Part shown: positions 43,268-51,814 of the stretch, piece by piece | How the letters are laid out: the number at the start of each line of letters is the position of its first letter | Position numbering within the stretch: the stretch's first letter is position 1 | Assembly (NCBI RefSeq): GCF_020991065.1 | Contig: NZ_CP087710.1 | Location: 3,968,001 to 4,032,000 of the forward strand | From: Nocardioides okcheonensis | GTDB taxonomy: Bacteria; Actinomycetota; Actinomycetes; Propionibacteriales; Nocardioidaceae | Direction: 5' to 3' | DNA length: 64,000 bases | Notes under the pieces: generated by a model | What the model saw: the letters and a program-made list of their open reading frames with translations, nothing else | Databases searched by the model: none | What the model was told of the DNA's origin: nothing | Translations under genes and position numbers: made by a program

Positions 43268-45921
43268 CGGACCGACGTCCCGGTCCCGGTGACGACCGCG
43301 CGTCGTCGCGCGTCGAGCGCCGAGCTGCGCCTCGAGAGCCGCTCGTCGAGCAGCGTGGCGGCCTCGGTGGTGCGCCCGGCCATGGCGAGGGCGTGGACGA
43401 GGGTGTCCTCGACGACCTCGCGCTGGGCCTTGCTGCCGCCGAGCGGGGCCATGGTGGCCACGACTCCGGTGAGCGTCGCGCACGCGGCGTTCCACCGCTC
43501 CTCGACCACCGACACCAGGCCGTCGCACAGCGGGGCCACCACGTCGCGGAAGACGGGGTCCTCGCTCGTGGCCGCGGTCGCTCCGAGCGTGGCGAGCGCG
43601 GCGGCGTCGCCGTCGGCGGCCAGCAGGACCGCACCGTGCATCGCCGCGAACCCGGTCGGGGGAGCGGTCAGCCACTCGCGCGGCGCGGCGGACCGGACCT
43701 CACGGACCGGCAGGTCGTCGGTCCAGGCACCGGTCACCCGGCCGCGCCACAGCAGCGCGCCGCTGTCGACGACGACGCGGCTGCCCCCGACGACGGACGG
43801 CGCGAGCTCGCGGGCGTAGCGCCGGCGCACGGCCTCGACGTCGTCCTGCATGAGCTCGTGGAGGGCGGCGTGCCAGGAGAAGTGGGAGCGGTGGTTGGCC
43901 TCCGGGCCGCGGCTGCGGATCCACTCGTCGAGCCAGGCCAGCCCGGCGGTGTGCTGGCCGGTCTCGTAGAACACGTGGGCGCGGGCGTGCACGGCGTGGC
44001 CGGAGGACGGCTCCACGGAGAGCGCGTAGGACGCGAGGTCCTCGGCCTCGCTCCAGCGCTCCTGGTCCTGCCGGACGAACGCCAGCTGGCCGGCGTACCA
44101 CCAGTCGTCGCCGTAGGAGCGGCCGAGCGACTCGACCAGCTCGGCGGTCTGGGTGCCGCTGGTGAGGCCCCCGAAGGCGACCGTCGGCACGGCGACGCTG
44201 ACCGCGAGCGCGTCGCGCGGGAACAGCCGCACGTGGCGGAGCAGGGCCGCGGCGCCGGTCGCCTCGTCGGAGCGGAGGCGGGTGGTGACCGCGTCGAGGA
44301 AGCTGCACTCGCGGTCGTCGAGGTGGCGCCCGGCCGCGGCGCCGTGGGCGGCGCGCAGCGAGGAGCGCCAGTGGGTGCCCACGCCCCACTCGTGGCCGAG
44401 CAGCGCGAGGGCGGCGTGGGCCTGGACGAAGTCGGGGTCGGCGGCGACCGCTGCGGTCAGGCCCTCCTCGACCCCGTCCTGCAGGCGCAGCAGCCGACCG
44501 AGGGCGGCGTTGTAGCGCTTGGCGGCACGGCGGTTGGTCGACAGGGTCAGGCCGTACGGGTCGGTCGGGCGGCGGCGGGCCTCGCCGTGGAGGGAGCGGC
44601 TGACCACGCGGGCGACGTCGTAGGCCTGCTCGCGGATCTCCGGCATCGCGGTGGACTCCCAGAGGTTGCCACGGCGCAGCGAGCCCACGGCCAGGAACGG
44701 CCGCGTCTCGGGCAGCGTGCCCACGATCCGGCCGTCGTCGGCGGTGTCGATGCCGATGCCGGCGGGGCCGGGACGGACCAGGCCGGTGCGCGCCAGGCGG
44801 GTGAGCAGCGGGTCGGCCGCGATGGTGCCGACGGGCCCGGTGCAGTTGACCACCGCCGCCACGGCGAGCTCGGTGCCGTCGTCGAGGGTGACGTGCAGCG
44901 CGTCGGGCTCGGGACTGACCGCGGCGATGGTGCCGCGGTGGCGGGCCAGGCGACCCGCGTCGGCGACCGCCGTGAGCCGCTCGTGGGTGACGGGCGCCAT
45001 CCGGTGCCGGTGCACGTCCCAGGTGCGGGCGTCGCCGGCGAGGAAGCGCCGCTTGTCGGCGTCGGAGAGCCCGCGCCACAGCTGGGCGGTGACCGGGCGC
45101 AGGCCGTCGATCGCCGGACGCCAGTCGCCGGTGGCCTCCACGGTCGTGCGCACGTGCGTCGTCAGGGTGTCGCGCAGGGCGTCCAGGCCCTGCAGCCGGG
45201 TGATCCCTGGCGGCGGGGGGACCGGCGGGGTGGTGGGCAGCACGTGCCGCTCGGGCACCACGTCGTTGCGCGACACCACGTGGACGGTGCGGCCGGGGCG
45301 GTCGGCGCTGATCGCCAGGTCGACCATGGTCAGGCCCGACCCGAGCATCAGCACGTCGCCCTCGTCCGGGATGGCCTGGGTCCACGGGTCGGCGACCAGG
45401 CGCGGGTCGTCGGCGAGCTCGCGCGGCGCCCAGTGGGTGCCGGGGCGGCTGCCCGTCGCGAGCACCACGGCGCGCGCGTCGAGCCGCTCGCCGTCTCCGA
45501 GCTCGACGACGAAGCCGGTGCCGGCGGGGGTCACGTCGACGACGTCGGCGCGGCGGCGCACGAGACGGGCGTTGCCGGGGAACTCCGCCGCAGTGGTGAG
45601 CAGGCTCTCGATGTAGCGCCCGAAGACGGCGCGGGGGGCGAAGTCGTGCGGCTGGAAGGTCGGGTCGTGGTGGTTGCGCAGCCAGCGCAGGAAGTGCTCG
45701 GGGTCGCGCGGGAAGGCGCTCATGCCGGAGGCGGGGACGTTGAGGAGGTGGCGCTCGTCCGTGGTGGAGTAGGCCTGGCCGCGACCGGTGGTCGGGGCGG
45801 GGTCGACCAGCTCGACCTTGAACCGGGAGGACAGGGCGGTGACGAGATGGGTGGCGACCAGCGTGCCGCCCGCTCCGGCGCCGACCACCACGACCCGACA
45901 GTCGCCCTCGTTGCTCCCCAT
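43264..45921 (-). CDS. FAD/NAD(P)-binding oxidoreductase fused to a TTC38-like TPR region
   Basis: 885 aa from ATG 45921 with GGAAGG at good spacing; a TTG at 45942 is an alternative. Residues ~1-440 are an FAD-NAD(P)-binding protein ('VVVVGAGAGGTLVATHL', 'RHLLNVPASGMSAFP', 'VVLATGSRPGTHW', 'VLMLGSGLTMVDLAI', 'VVNCTGPVGTI'). After a junction at ~'RRAAKRYNAALG' the rest (~445-885) is helical and resembles tetratricopeptide protein 38 ('AHAALALLGHEWG', 'ALSVEPSSGHAVHARAHVFYETGQHTAGLAWLDEWI'). The fusion is unusual. Substrate unknown. Confidence 0.82.
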   Translation of the reverse strand: MGSNEGDCRVVVVGAGAGGTLVATHLVTALSSRFKVELVDPAPTTGRGQAYSTTDERHLLNVPASGMSAFPRDPEHFLRWLRNHHDPTFQPHDFAPRAVFGRYIESLLTTAAEFPGNARLVRRRADVVDVTPAGTGFVVELGDGERLDARAVVLATGSRPGTHWAPRELADDPRLVADPWTQAIPDEGDVLMLGSGLTMVDLAISADRPGRTVHVVSRNDVVPERHVLPTTPPVPPPPGITRLQGLDALRDTLTTHVRTTVEATGDWRPAIDGLRPVTAQLWRGLSDADKRRFLAGDARTWDVHRHRMAPVTHERLTAVADAGRLARHRGTIAAVSPEPDALHVTLDDGTELAVAAVVNCTGPVGTIAADPLLTRLARTGLVRPGPAGIGIDTADDGRIVGTLPETRPFLAVGSLRRGNLWESTAMPEIREQAYDVARVVSRSLHGEARRRPTDPYGLTLSTNRRAAKRYNAALGRLLRLQDGVEEGLTAAVAADPDFVQAHAALALLGHEWGVGTHWRSSLRAAHGAAAGRHLDDRECSFLDAVTTRLRSDEATGAAALLRHVRLFPRDALAVSVAVPTVAFGGLTSGTQTAELVESLGRSYGDDWWYAGQLAFVRQDQERWSEAEDLASYALSVEPSSGHAVHARAHVFYETGQHTAGLAWLDEWIRSRGPEANHRSHFSWHAALHELMQDDVEAVRRRYARELAPSVVGGSRVVVDSGALLWRGRVTGAWTDDLPVREVRSAAPREWLTAPPTGFAAMHGAVLLAADGDAAALATLGATAATSEDPVFRDVVAPLCDGLVSVVEERWNAACATLTGVVATMAPLGGSKAQREVVEDTLVHALAMAGRTTEAATLLDERLSRRSSALDARRRAVVTGTGTSVR

Positions 45922-46002
45922 GACCCCACCTTCCATAATCAACTGACTTACTCGACAAAGGTACCAAGCGGGGTCCCTCGGCGCGAGCCGGCGGTCGGCG
46001 TG

Positions 46003-46605
46003 TCAGGTGGCGAGGCGCATCACGACGCGCGGGAACCCCGCCGACGTGGCGTCGGTGCGCGCGGCGAGCGTGAAGCCGGCCTGCTCGAACAGCGCTCGGG
46101 TGCCGACGTAGGCCATCGTGAGGTCGACCTTCGCGCCCTGGTTGTCGACGGGGTAGCCCTCGGCCGCAGGCGCACCGCGCTCGACGGCGTAGGCGACTGC
46201 GCCGGCGAGCAGGGCGTGGGAGATGCCGCGGCCGCGGTGGCCCGGCCGCACCCGGATGCACCAGGCCGACCAGACCGGCAGGTCGTCGACGTGGGGGATC
46301 TTCGTCGACCGGGCGAAGGGCAGCTCGGAGCGCGGCGCGACGGCGGCCCACCCGACCACCTCGTCACCGTCGTAGGCGAGCACCCCGGGCTTGGTGGGCC
46401 GACGGGTCAGGCCCTCGACGTAGGCCGCCCGCTCGGCCCCGGCGAGGGCCCGGTTGTCCTTCGCCGGGATGCGGTGGCTCAGGCACCAGCACACGTTCGA
46501 GGTCGGCTTCTTCGGCCCGACCATCGTGCGCACGTCGTCGAAGCGGGCATGGGTGGCGGGGTGGACGGTGATCCCGTCGCGCTCGGCCAGCGGCGTGGTG
46601 GGCAT
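46003..46605 (-). CDS. GNAT-family N-acetyltransferase
   Basis: 200 aa. The acetyl-CoA site is 'CIRVRPGHRGRGISHALLAGAVAYA'; 'FEQAGFTLAARTDATSAG' closes the fold. The N-terminal 'KPTSNVCWCLSHRIP' is typical of a subfamily of unknown substrate. Convergent with nothing; it faces away from the aspartate racemase gene, 40 nt apart. Confidence 0.88.
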   Translation of the reverse strand: MPTTPLAERDGITVHPATHARFDDVRTMVGPKKPTSNVCWCLSHRIPAKDNRALAGAERAAYVEGLTRRPTKPGVLAYDGDEVVGWAAVAPRSELPFARSTKIPHVDDLPVWSAWCIRVRPGHRGRGISHALLAGAVAYAVERGAPAAEGYPVDNQGAKVDLTMAYVGTRALFEQAGFTLAARTDATSAGFPRVVMRLAT

Positions 46606-46644
46606 GCGAGCACGCTAGACGGCGCCGCCGACAACCCCTGTTGA

Positions 46645-47355
46645 ATGGCGTACATGGGTGCGGCGATGCGCAGGATCGGGCTGATCGGCGGGATGAGCTG
46701 GGAGAGCTCGGCGCTCTACTACGAGGTCGTCAACGAGGCGGTCCGCGAGCGGCTCGGCGGCTTCCACTCGGCCCGGGTGGTGATGGCGTCGGTGGACTTC
46801 GCCGAGGTCGAGGCGATGCAGGCGGCGGGGGAGTGGGACGCGGCCGGCGCGCTGCTCGCCGCCGAGGCTGCCGCCCTCGAGGCCGCGGGCGCGGAGTGCA
46901 TCGTGCTCTGCACCAACACCATGCACAAGGTGGCCGACGCGATCGGGGCGGCCACCACGGTCCCGCTGCTGCACATCGGCGACGTCACCGCGCGTGCGGT
47001 GCGGGCCGCAGGCGTCGAGCGGGTCGCGCTGCTCGGCACCCGGTTCACCATGGAGCAGGACTTCCTGCGCGACCGGCTCGGCTCCCACGGCCTCGACGTG
47101 CTCGTGCCGGACGCGGCCGGGCGCACGGTCGTGCACGACGTGATCTACGGCGAGCTGGTCCACGGGGTCGTGCGCGAGGAGTCGCGGGCGGCGTACGTCG
47201 ACGTGGTGCGCGCGCTGGTCGACCGCGGGGCGCAGGGGGTCGTGCTGGGCTGCACCGAGATCGAGCTGCTGCTGCGCCCGACCGACGTCGACGTCCCGGT
47301 CTTCGCCACGACCCGGCTGCACGCGCTGGCCGCGGTCGACCTCGCGCTCGGCTGA
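46645..47355 (+). CDS. Aspartate/glutamate racemase family protein
   Basis: 236 aa as drawn from 46645; ATG 46654 or ATG 46666 ('MRRIGLIGGMSWESS') may be the real start, the last matching family N-termini best. Two catalytic cysteines are present in 'IVLCTNTMHK' and 'VLGCTEIELLL'. PLP-independent racemisation of aspartate or a related amino acid is expected. Confidence 0.9.
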   Translation: MAYMGAAMRRIGLIGGMSWESSALYYEVVNEAVRERLGGFHSARVVMASVDFAEVEAMQAAGEWDAAGALLAAEAAALEAAGAECIVLCTNTMHKVADAIGAATTVPLLHIGDVTARAVRAAGVERVALLGTRFTMEQDFLRDRLGSHGLDVLVPDAAGRTVVHDVIYGELVHGVVREESRAAYVDVVRALVDRGAQGVVLGCTEIELLLRPTDVDVPVFATTRLHALAAVDLALG

Positions 47356-47376
47356 CGGCGACCGTCCCGGGCGCGC

Positions 47377-48417
47377 TCAGCCCTGCGCGGGCCAGAGGGA
47401 GTGGTAGGCGTTGATCGCGGGCTGGCCGCCGAGGTGGGCGTAGAGCACGTGGGAGTCGCGGGGGATGTCGCCGGCGGTGACGAGGTCGACGAGGCCGGCG
47501 AGCGACTTCCCCTCGTAGACCGGGTCGGTGATCATCGCCTCGAGCCGGGCGCCGAGGGCCATCGCCTCCATGGTCGACTCGACCGGGATGCCGTAGAGGT
47601 CGCCCGCCCAGCCCTCGAGCACGGTGATCTCGTCGTCGCGCAGGTCCCGCCCGAGCTCGATCAGGTCGGCGGTGTGCCGGGCGATCCGCTCGACCTGGTC
47701 GCGGGTCTTCGCCAGGGTGGCGCTCGCGTCGATGCCGAGCACCCGGCGGCGTACGCCGGTGAGGTCCTCGAGGGCGGCGAAGCCGGCGATCATCCCGGCG
47801 TGCGTGGAGCCGGTGACGGTGCACACGACGATCGTGTCGAAGGTGACGCCGAGCGCCTTCTCCTGCTCGGCGACCTCGAAGGCCCAGCCGGCGAAGCCGA
47901 GCCCGCCGAGCCGGTGCTCGCTGGCGCCGGCCGGGATGGCGTACGGCGTCCCGCCGGCCTCCTCGACCTCGCGGATCGCGTCCTTCCACGAGTCGCGGAT
48001 GCCGATGTCGAAGCCGCTGTCGTCGAGCCGGGAGTCGGCGCCCATCATCCGGCTGAGCAGGATGTTGCCGACCTGGGTGTTGGTCGGGTCGTCCCACGGC
48101 ACCCACTTCTCCTGCACCAGCCGGCACTTCAGCCCGAGGTGGGCGGCCACCGCCGCGACCTGCCGCGTGTGGTTGGACTGGAAGCCCCCGATGGAGACGA
48201 GCGTGTCGGCTCCGCTGGCGAGCACGTCGGGGACGATGTACTCCAGCTTGCGGACCTTGTTGCCGCCGAACGCCAGGCCGCTGTTGACGTCCTCGCGCTT
48301 GGCCCAGACCTGGGCGCCGCCGCCGCGCGCGGCGAGGTGCTCGGTGAGCCGGCGCAGGTGGTGGACGGGGGAGGGGCCGAAGGTCAGGGGGTGGCGGGGG
48401 AACTGGTCGAGGATCAC
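47377..48417 (-). CDS. acdS: 1-Aminocyclopropane-1-carboxylate (ACC) deaminase
   Basis: 346 aa, family length. PLP lysine Lys54 in '[11 protein letters not shown]'. Tyr301-Glu302 ('[10 protein letters not shown]') and Leu329 ('YAHLGG') correspond to the Glu and Leu that separate true ACC deaminases from D-cysteine desulfhydrases. It converts ACC, the plant ethylene precursor, to 2-oxobutyrate and ammonia. Its ATG overlaps the stop of a GntR regulator (ATGA), so the pair is an operon. This suggests association with plants. Confidence 0.93.
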   Translation of the reverse strand: MILDQFPRHPLTFGPSPVHHLRRLTEHLAARGGGAQVWAKREDVNSGLAFGGNKVRKLEYIVPDVLASGADTLVSIGGFQSNHTRQVAAVAAHLGLKCRLVQEKWVPWDDPTNTQVGNILLSRMMGADSRLDDSGFDIGIRDSWKDAIREVEEAGGTPYAIPAGASEHRLGGLGFAGWAFEVAEQEKALGVTFDTIVVCTVTGSTHAGMIAGFAALEDLTGVRRRVLGIDASATLAKTRDQVERIARHTADLIELGRDLRDDEITVLEGWAGDLYGIPVESTMEAMALGARLEAMITDPVYEGKSLAGLVDLVTAGDIPRDSHVLYAHLGGQPAINAYHSLWPAQG

Positions 48418-49094
48418 GGGGTCTCCTGCTGCTCGGGCTCGGGCTCGGGGATGAGGTCGGCGAGGTTCTGCCAGGTCCGGAAGGACACGTCGGCGGCGGC
48501 CGCGGCGTCGCCACGGGCGCAGGCCTCGAGCAGGCGCTCGTGCAGCCGGACGGACTCCACCGCCTCCTCGGAGGCGAAGCGCAGCCGCTCCAGGCGCCGC
48601 ACCACCGGGCTGAACTGGTCGAGGACGGCGGCGATCGCCCGGTTGCCGCTGGTGGCGACCGGCACGGCGTGGAAGTCGTCGTCGGCGGCCAGCGCCGCGT
48701 CGGTGTCACCCGCGGCGACGGCCGCCGCGAACCGCTCGTTGGCGTCGCGCATCAGGTCGAGGTCGTCGGCCGTCATCCGCTCGACCGCCTCGGCGACCGC
48801 CAGGCGGTGCATGCCCGCGACGACCGCCTGGGCGTCGCGGACCTCGGCCGGGTCGATCTCCGCGACGACGGTGGACCTGCCGGGAGCGGCGCGTACGAGC
48901 CCCGCGTCGGCGAGCCGCAGCAGCGCCTCGCGCACCGGCGTGCGGCTGACCCCGAGCCAGGTCGCGAGCTCGGCGTCACGGACCACCTCGCCGGGGGCGA
49001 GGGTGCCGTCGACGATCGCGTCACGCAGCCGGTCGTGGACGGTGTAGCGCAGCAGCGCGGGCCGGACGTGGAGGGGCTGGGTGGGCACCGGCAT
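48414..49094 (-). CDS. GntR-family (FCD) transcriptional regulator of acdS
   Basis: 226 aa from ATG 49094. Winged helix ~20-80 ('[46 protein letters not shown]'), FCD ligand domain with His/Asp metal ligands ('[18 protein letters not shown]', '[14 protein letters not shown]'). It overlaps acdS by 4 nt. The start codon is embedded in a TGCAATATATTGCA palindrome, so autorepression is likely. Confidence 0.9.
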   Translation of the reverse strand: MPVPTQPLHVRPALLRYTVHDRLRDAIVDGTLAPGEVVRDAELATWLGVSRTPVREALLRLADAGLVRAAPGRSTVVAEIDPAEVRDAQAVVAGMHRLAVAEAVERMTADDLDLMRDANERFAAAVAAGDTDAALAADDDFHAVPVATSGNRAIAAVLDQFSPVVRRLERLRFASEEAVESVRLHERLLEACARGDAAAAADVSFRTWQNLADLIPEPEPEQQETP

Positions 49095-49107
49095 GCAATA
49101 TATTGCA
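49094..49107. promoter_or_regulatory. GntR-type operator TGCAATATATTGCA
   Basis: A perfect 14-bp palindrome, strikingly AT-rich for this genome, that touches the gntR start codon. Binding here would block the gntR-acdS transcript. Confidence 0.72.
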
Positions 49108-49133
49108 CATCGCTCGGCGCGGCCCGTCAAGGT

Positions 49134-49227
49134 GTAGTCCAGTGACGGACGGTCGTGAAACCGGCCCCCGGCCAGCCATCCCTCACTGGACTACCGCGGG
49201 CGGGCAGCCATCCCTCACTGGACTACC
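49134..49227. repeat. GTAGTCCAGTGA / TCACTGGACTAC inverted and direct repeats
   Basis: GTAGTCCAGTGA (49134-49145) is followed by two copies of TCACTGGACTAC (49183-49194 and 49215-49226). The latter lie within a 23-nt direct repeat (CAGCCATCCCTCACTGGACTACC truncated to its ends; 49173-49195 and 49205-49227), 32 nt apart. The first arm can pair with either copy. The cluster sits between gntR and the CDF gene. Confidence 0.8.
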
Positions 49228-49274
49228 CCGGCGGGGGCTGCCGGTGGGCCCCCGGGGTGCGGCAGGCTGGGGTC

Positions 49275-50222
49275 GTGCTCACCGTCGTCATCGCGCTGGC
49301 CGCCAACGTCGCCATCGCCGTCCTGAAGAGCATCGTCGCGGTGCTCACCGGCTCGGCGTCGATGGTCGCGGAGGCGGCCCACTCGTGGGCCGACGCCGGC
49401 AACGAGGTGTTCCTCCTCGTCGCCGAGAAGCGCGCGGAGAAGCCCGCCGACCGCACCCACCCGCTGGGCTTCGGCCGCGAGGCCTACGTCTGGTCGATGA
49501 TCGCCGCCTTCGGCCTCTTCGCGGTCGGCGCGGCCGTGTCGGTGATCCACGGCGTGCAGTCCCTCGGCGCGGCCGAGGATGAGACCGACTACCTGTGGGC
49601 CTACGTCGTGCTCGGCGCGGCGTTCGTGCTGGAAAGCATCTCCTTCGCCCAGGCCCGCCGCGAGGTGCGCCGCGGTGCGCGCCGCGCCGACGTGAGCCGG
49701 GCGAAGTTCCTCGACATCACCTCCAACCCGACCCTGCGCGCGGTGTTCTTCGAGGACGCGGCGGCCCTGGTCGGCATCCTCATCGCGGTCGCCGGGCTCG
49801 GCCTGCACGAGATGACCGGGCAGCCGGTGTGGGACGCGGTCGGCTCGATCCTCGTCGGCCTGCTGCTGGGCTTCGTCGCGATCTACCTGCTGCGCCGCAA
49901 CATGGCGTTCCTCGTCGGGCAGGTCGCCGAGCCGCGCGCCTACGACACGGTGCTGGAGTGGCTGCGCGAGCGGCCCGAGGTCGAGTCGGTCAGCACGCTG
50001 CACCTCGAGTACGTCGGACCGGGCAGGGTCTTCCTCGTCGGGTCGGTGGACCTCGTCGGCGACGACCCCGAGAGCGAGGCGGCCGAGGAGCTGCAGCGCC
50101 TCGAGGACCACCTCGAGGAGCGCGAGGGCATCGCCCGCGCGGTCCTGTCGCTGGCCGCCCCGGGCCGGGAGCCGCGGATCGGGAGCAACGGGTCGGGAAC
50201 AACCGAGGTGGTTGAGCGTTGA
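49275..50222 (+). CDS. Cation diffusion facilitator (CDF) family transporter
   Basis: 315 aa from GTG 49275. Six helices; 'SASMVAEAAHSWADAGNEVFLL' carries the HxxxD half-site of the transport centre and 'VWDAVGSILVGLLLGF' the second Asp. A long cytosolic C-terminal domain follows. It exports divalent metals (Zn, Mn, Fe or Co) by proton antiport. The stop codon lies in a degraded palindromic repeat. A multicopper oxidase/peroxidase locus follows 1.6 kb downstream. Confidence 0.9.
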   Translation: MLTVVIALAANVAIAVLKSIVAVLTGSASMVAEAAHSWADAGNEVFLLVAEKRAEKPADRTHPLGFGREAYVWSMIAAFGLFAVGAAVSVIHGVQSLGAAEDETDYLWAYVVLGAAFVLESISFAQARREVRRGARRADVSRAKFLDITSNPTLRAVFFEDAAALVGILIAVAGLGLHEMTGQPVWDAVGSILVGLLLGFVAIYLLRRNMAFLVGQVAEPRAYDTVLEWLRERPEVESVSTLHLEYVGPGRVFLVGSVDLVGDDPESEAAEELQRLEDHLEEREGIARAVLSLAAPGREPRIGSNGSGTTEVVER

Positions 50223-50229
50223 ACCAGTC

Positions 50230-51252
50230 ATGAAGACGATCGGGTTCCTCAACTTCGGCCACTGGACCGACTCCCCGCAGTCGGCCGTGCGCAGCGCCTC
50301 GGACACGCTCCTGCAGTCGATCGACCTCGCGGTCGCTGCCGAGGAGCTCGGCGCGGACGGGGCGTACTTCCGCGTCCACCACTTCGCCCGCCAGCTCGCC
50401 TCCCCGTTCCCCCTGCTCGCCGCCGTCGGCGCCCGCACCAGCCGGATCGAGATCGGCACCGGCGTGATCGACATGCGCTACGAGAACCCGCTCTACATGG
50501 CCGAGGACGCGGGGTCCGCCGACCTGATCTCCGGCGGCCGGCTCCAGCTCGGCATCAGCCGGGGATCACCGGAGCAGGTGATCGACGGCTGGCGCTACTT
50601 CGGCTACCAGCCCGCGGACGGCGAGGACCAGGCCGACATGGCACGCCGGCACACCGAGGTGTTCCTCCAGGTGCTCGAGGGCGAGGGCTTCGCCCAGCCC
50701 AACCCGCGCCCGATGTTCCCCAACCCGCCCGGCCTGCTGCGCGTGGAGCCCCACTCCGAGGGCCTGCGCGAGCGGATCTGGTGGGGCGCGGCGTCCGACG
50801 ACACGGCCCGCTGGGCCGCGGCGAAGGGCATGCACCTGATGAGCTCGACGCTGAAGAAGGACGAGACCGGCGAGCCGTTCCACGTCCAGCAGCGCAAGCA
50901 GATCGAGGTGTTCCGCGAGGCGTGGAAGGAGGCCGGCCACGCGGGTGAGCCGCGCGTCTCGGTGAGCCGCTCGATCATGCCGATCACCACCGACCTCGAC
51001 CGGATGTACTTCGGGCGTGAGGGCACCAGCACCGACCAGTTCGGCCAGATCGAGGCGAACCTGCGGGCGGTCTTCGGCCGGACCTACGCCGCCGAGCCCG
51101 ACGTCCTCGTCAAGGAGCTCGCCGACGACGAGGCGGTCGCGGCGGCCGACACCCTGCTGCTGACGGTGCCCAACCAGCTCGGCGTGGACTACAACGCCCA
51201 CGTGCTGGAGACCGTGCTCACCCAGGTGGCGCCCGACCTCGGCTGGCGCTGA
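50230..51252 (+). CDS. LLM-class flavin-dependent oxidoreductase
   Basis: 340 aa from ATG 50230. A bacterial luciferase-like TIM barrel: 'MKTIGFLNFGHW', 'AAEELGADGAYFRVHHFARQLASPFPLLAAVGARTSRIEIGTGVIDMRYENPLYMAEDAG' and 'LQLGISRGSPEQVI'. FMN or F420 could be the cofactor. Seven nt after the CDF stop, so they may be co-transcribed. Substrate unknown. Confidence 0.88.
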   Translation: MKTIGFLNFGHWTDSPQSAVRSASDTLLQSIDLAVAAEELGADGAYFRVHHFARQLASPFPLLAAVGARTSRIEIGTGVIDMRYENPLYMAEDAGSADLISGGRLQLGISRGSPEQVIDGWRYFGYQPADGEDQADMARRHTEVFLQVLEGEGFAQPNPRPMFPNPPGLLRVEPHSEGLRERIWWGAASDDTARWAAAKGMHLMSSTLKKDETGEPFHVQQRKQIEVFREAWKEAGHAGEPRVSVSRSIMPITTDLDRMYFGREGTSTDQFGQIEANLRAVFGRTYAAEPDVLVKELADDEAVAAADTLLLTVPNQLGVDYNAHVLETVLTQVAPDLGWR

Positions 51253-51255
51253 GGC

Positions 51256-51813
51256 TCACGCCAGGACGACGGCCAGGGCGCCCAGCACAGCGGTCGCGGC
51301 CAGCGCCGAGCCGACCCGCGAGCGCACCCGCGCGGGCAGCACCACGAGCAGCATCGCGACCACCACGAGCTCGGCGACGAGGCAGGTGAGGTCGAGCGGG
51401 CCGACCGCCTCGATCCGGTCGCCGGGGTAGATCGGGATGCCGTTGCCCCGGCCGCCGGCGACCGGCAGGTGGTCGACCTCGTGCCCCGGCCCGTGGGCCG
51501 GCATGAACCACACGTCGACGGTGCGGGTCGCGACGTACGCCGCCACGACGGCGGTGTTGCCGGCCACGGCCGCTACCGTCAGCCACACCGGGAGCGCCCA
51601 CCGCAGCAGCACCGCCAGCGTGAGCTGGGCCAGGCCGACGACGACGAACGCGACGCCCAGCCAGCGCGCCTCGGCGAGGTGGGCGGGCGCCACCAGCAGG
51701 TGGATGACGCCCGCGGCGACGCTCCACACCATCGCCACCGGCACGGCCACGCCGCGCGGGTCGACGTCGTCGACCTCGGCATCGAGGTCGGTCGGGTGCA
51801 GGACGGCGGTCAT
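51256..51813 (-). CDS. Membrane protein following the multicopper oxidase gene, 185 aa
   Basis: About five membrane helices ('VPVAMVWSVAAGVIHLLVAPAHLAEARWLGVAFVVVGLAQL'). A loop 'FMPAHGPGHEVDHLPVAGG' is His-rich and could bind metal. One nucleotide separates it from the multicopper oxidase stop on the same strand, so the two are an operon. No family name is certain. Confidence 0.8.
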   Translation of the reverse strand: MTAVLHPTDLDAEVDDVDPRGVAVPVAMVWSVAAGVIHLLVAPAHLAEARWLGVAFVVVGLAQLTLAVLLRWALPVWLTVAAVAGNTAVVAAYVATRTVDVWFMPAHGPGHEVDHLPVAGGRGNGIPIYPGDRIEAVGPLDLTCLVAELVVVAMLLVVLPARVRSRVGSALAATAVLGALAVVLA

Positions 51814-51814
51814 G

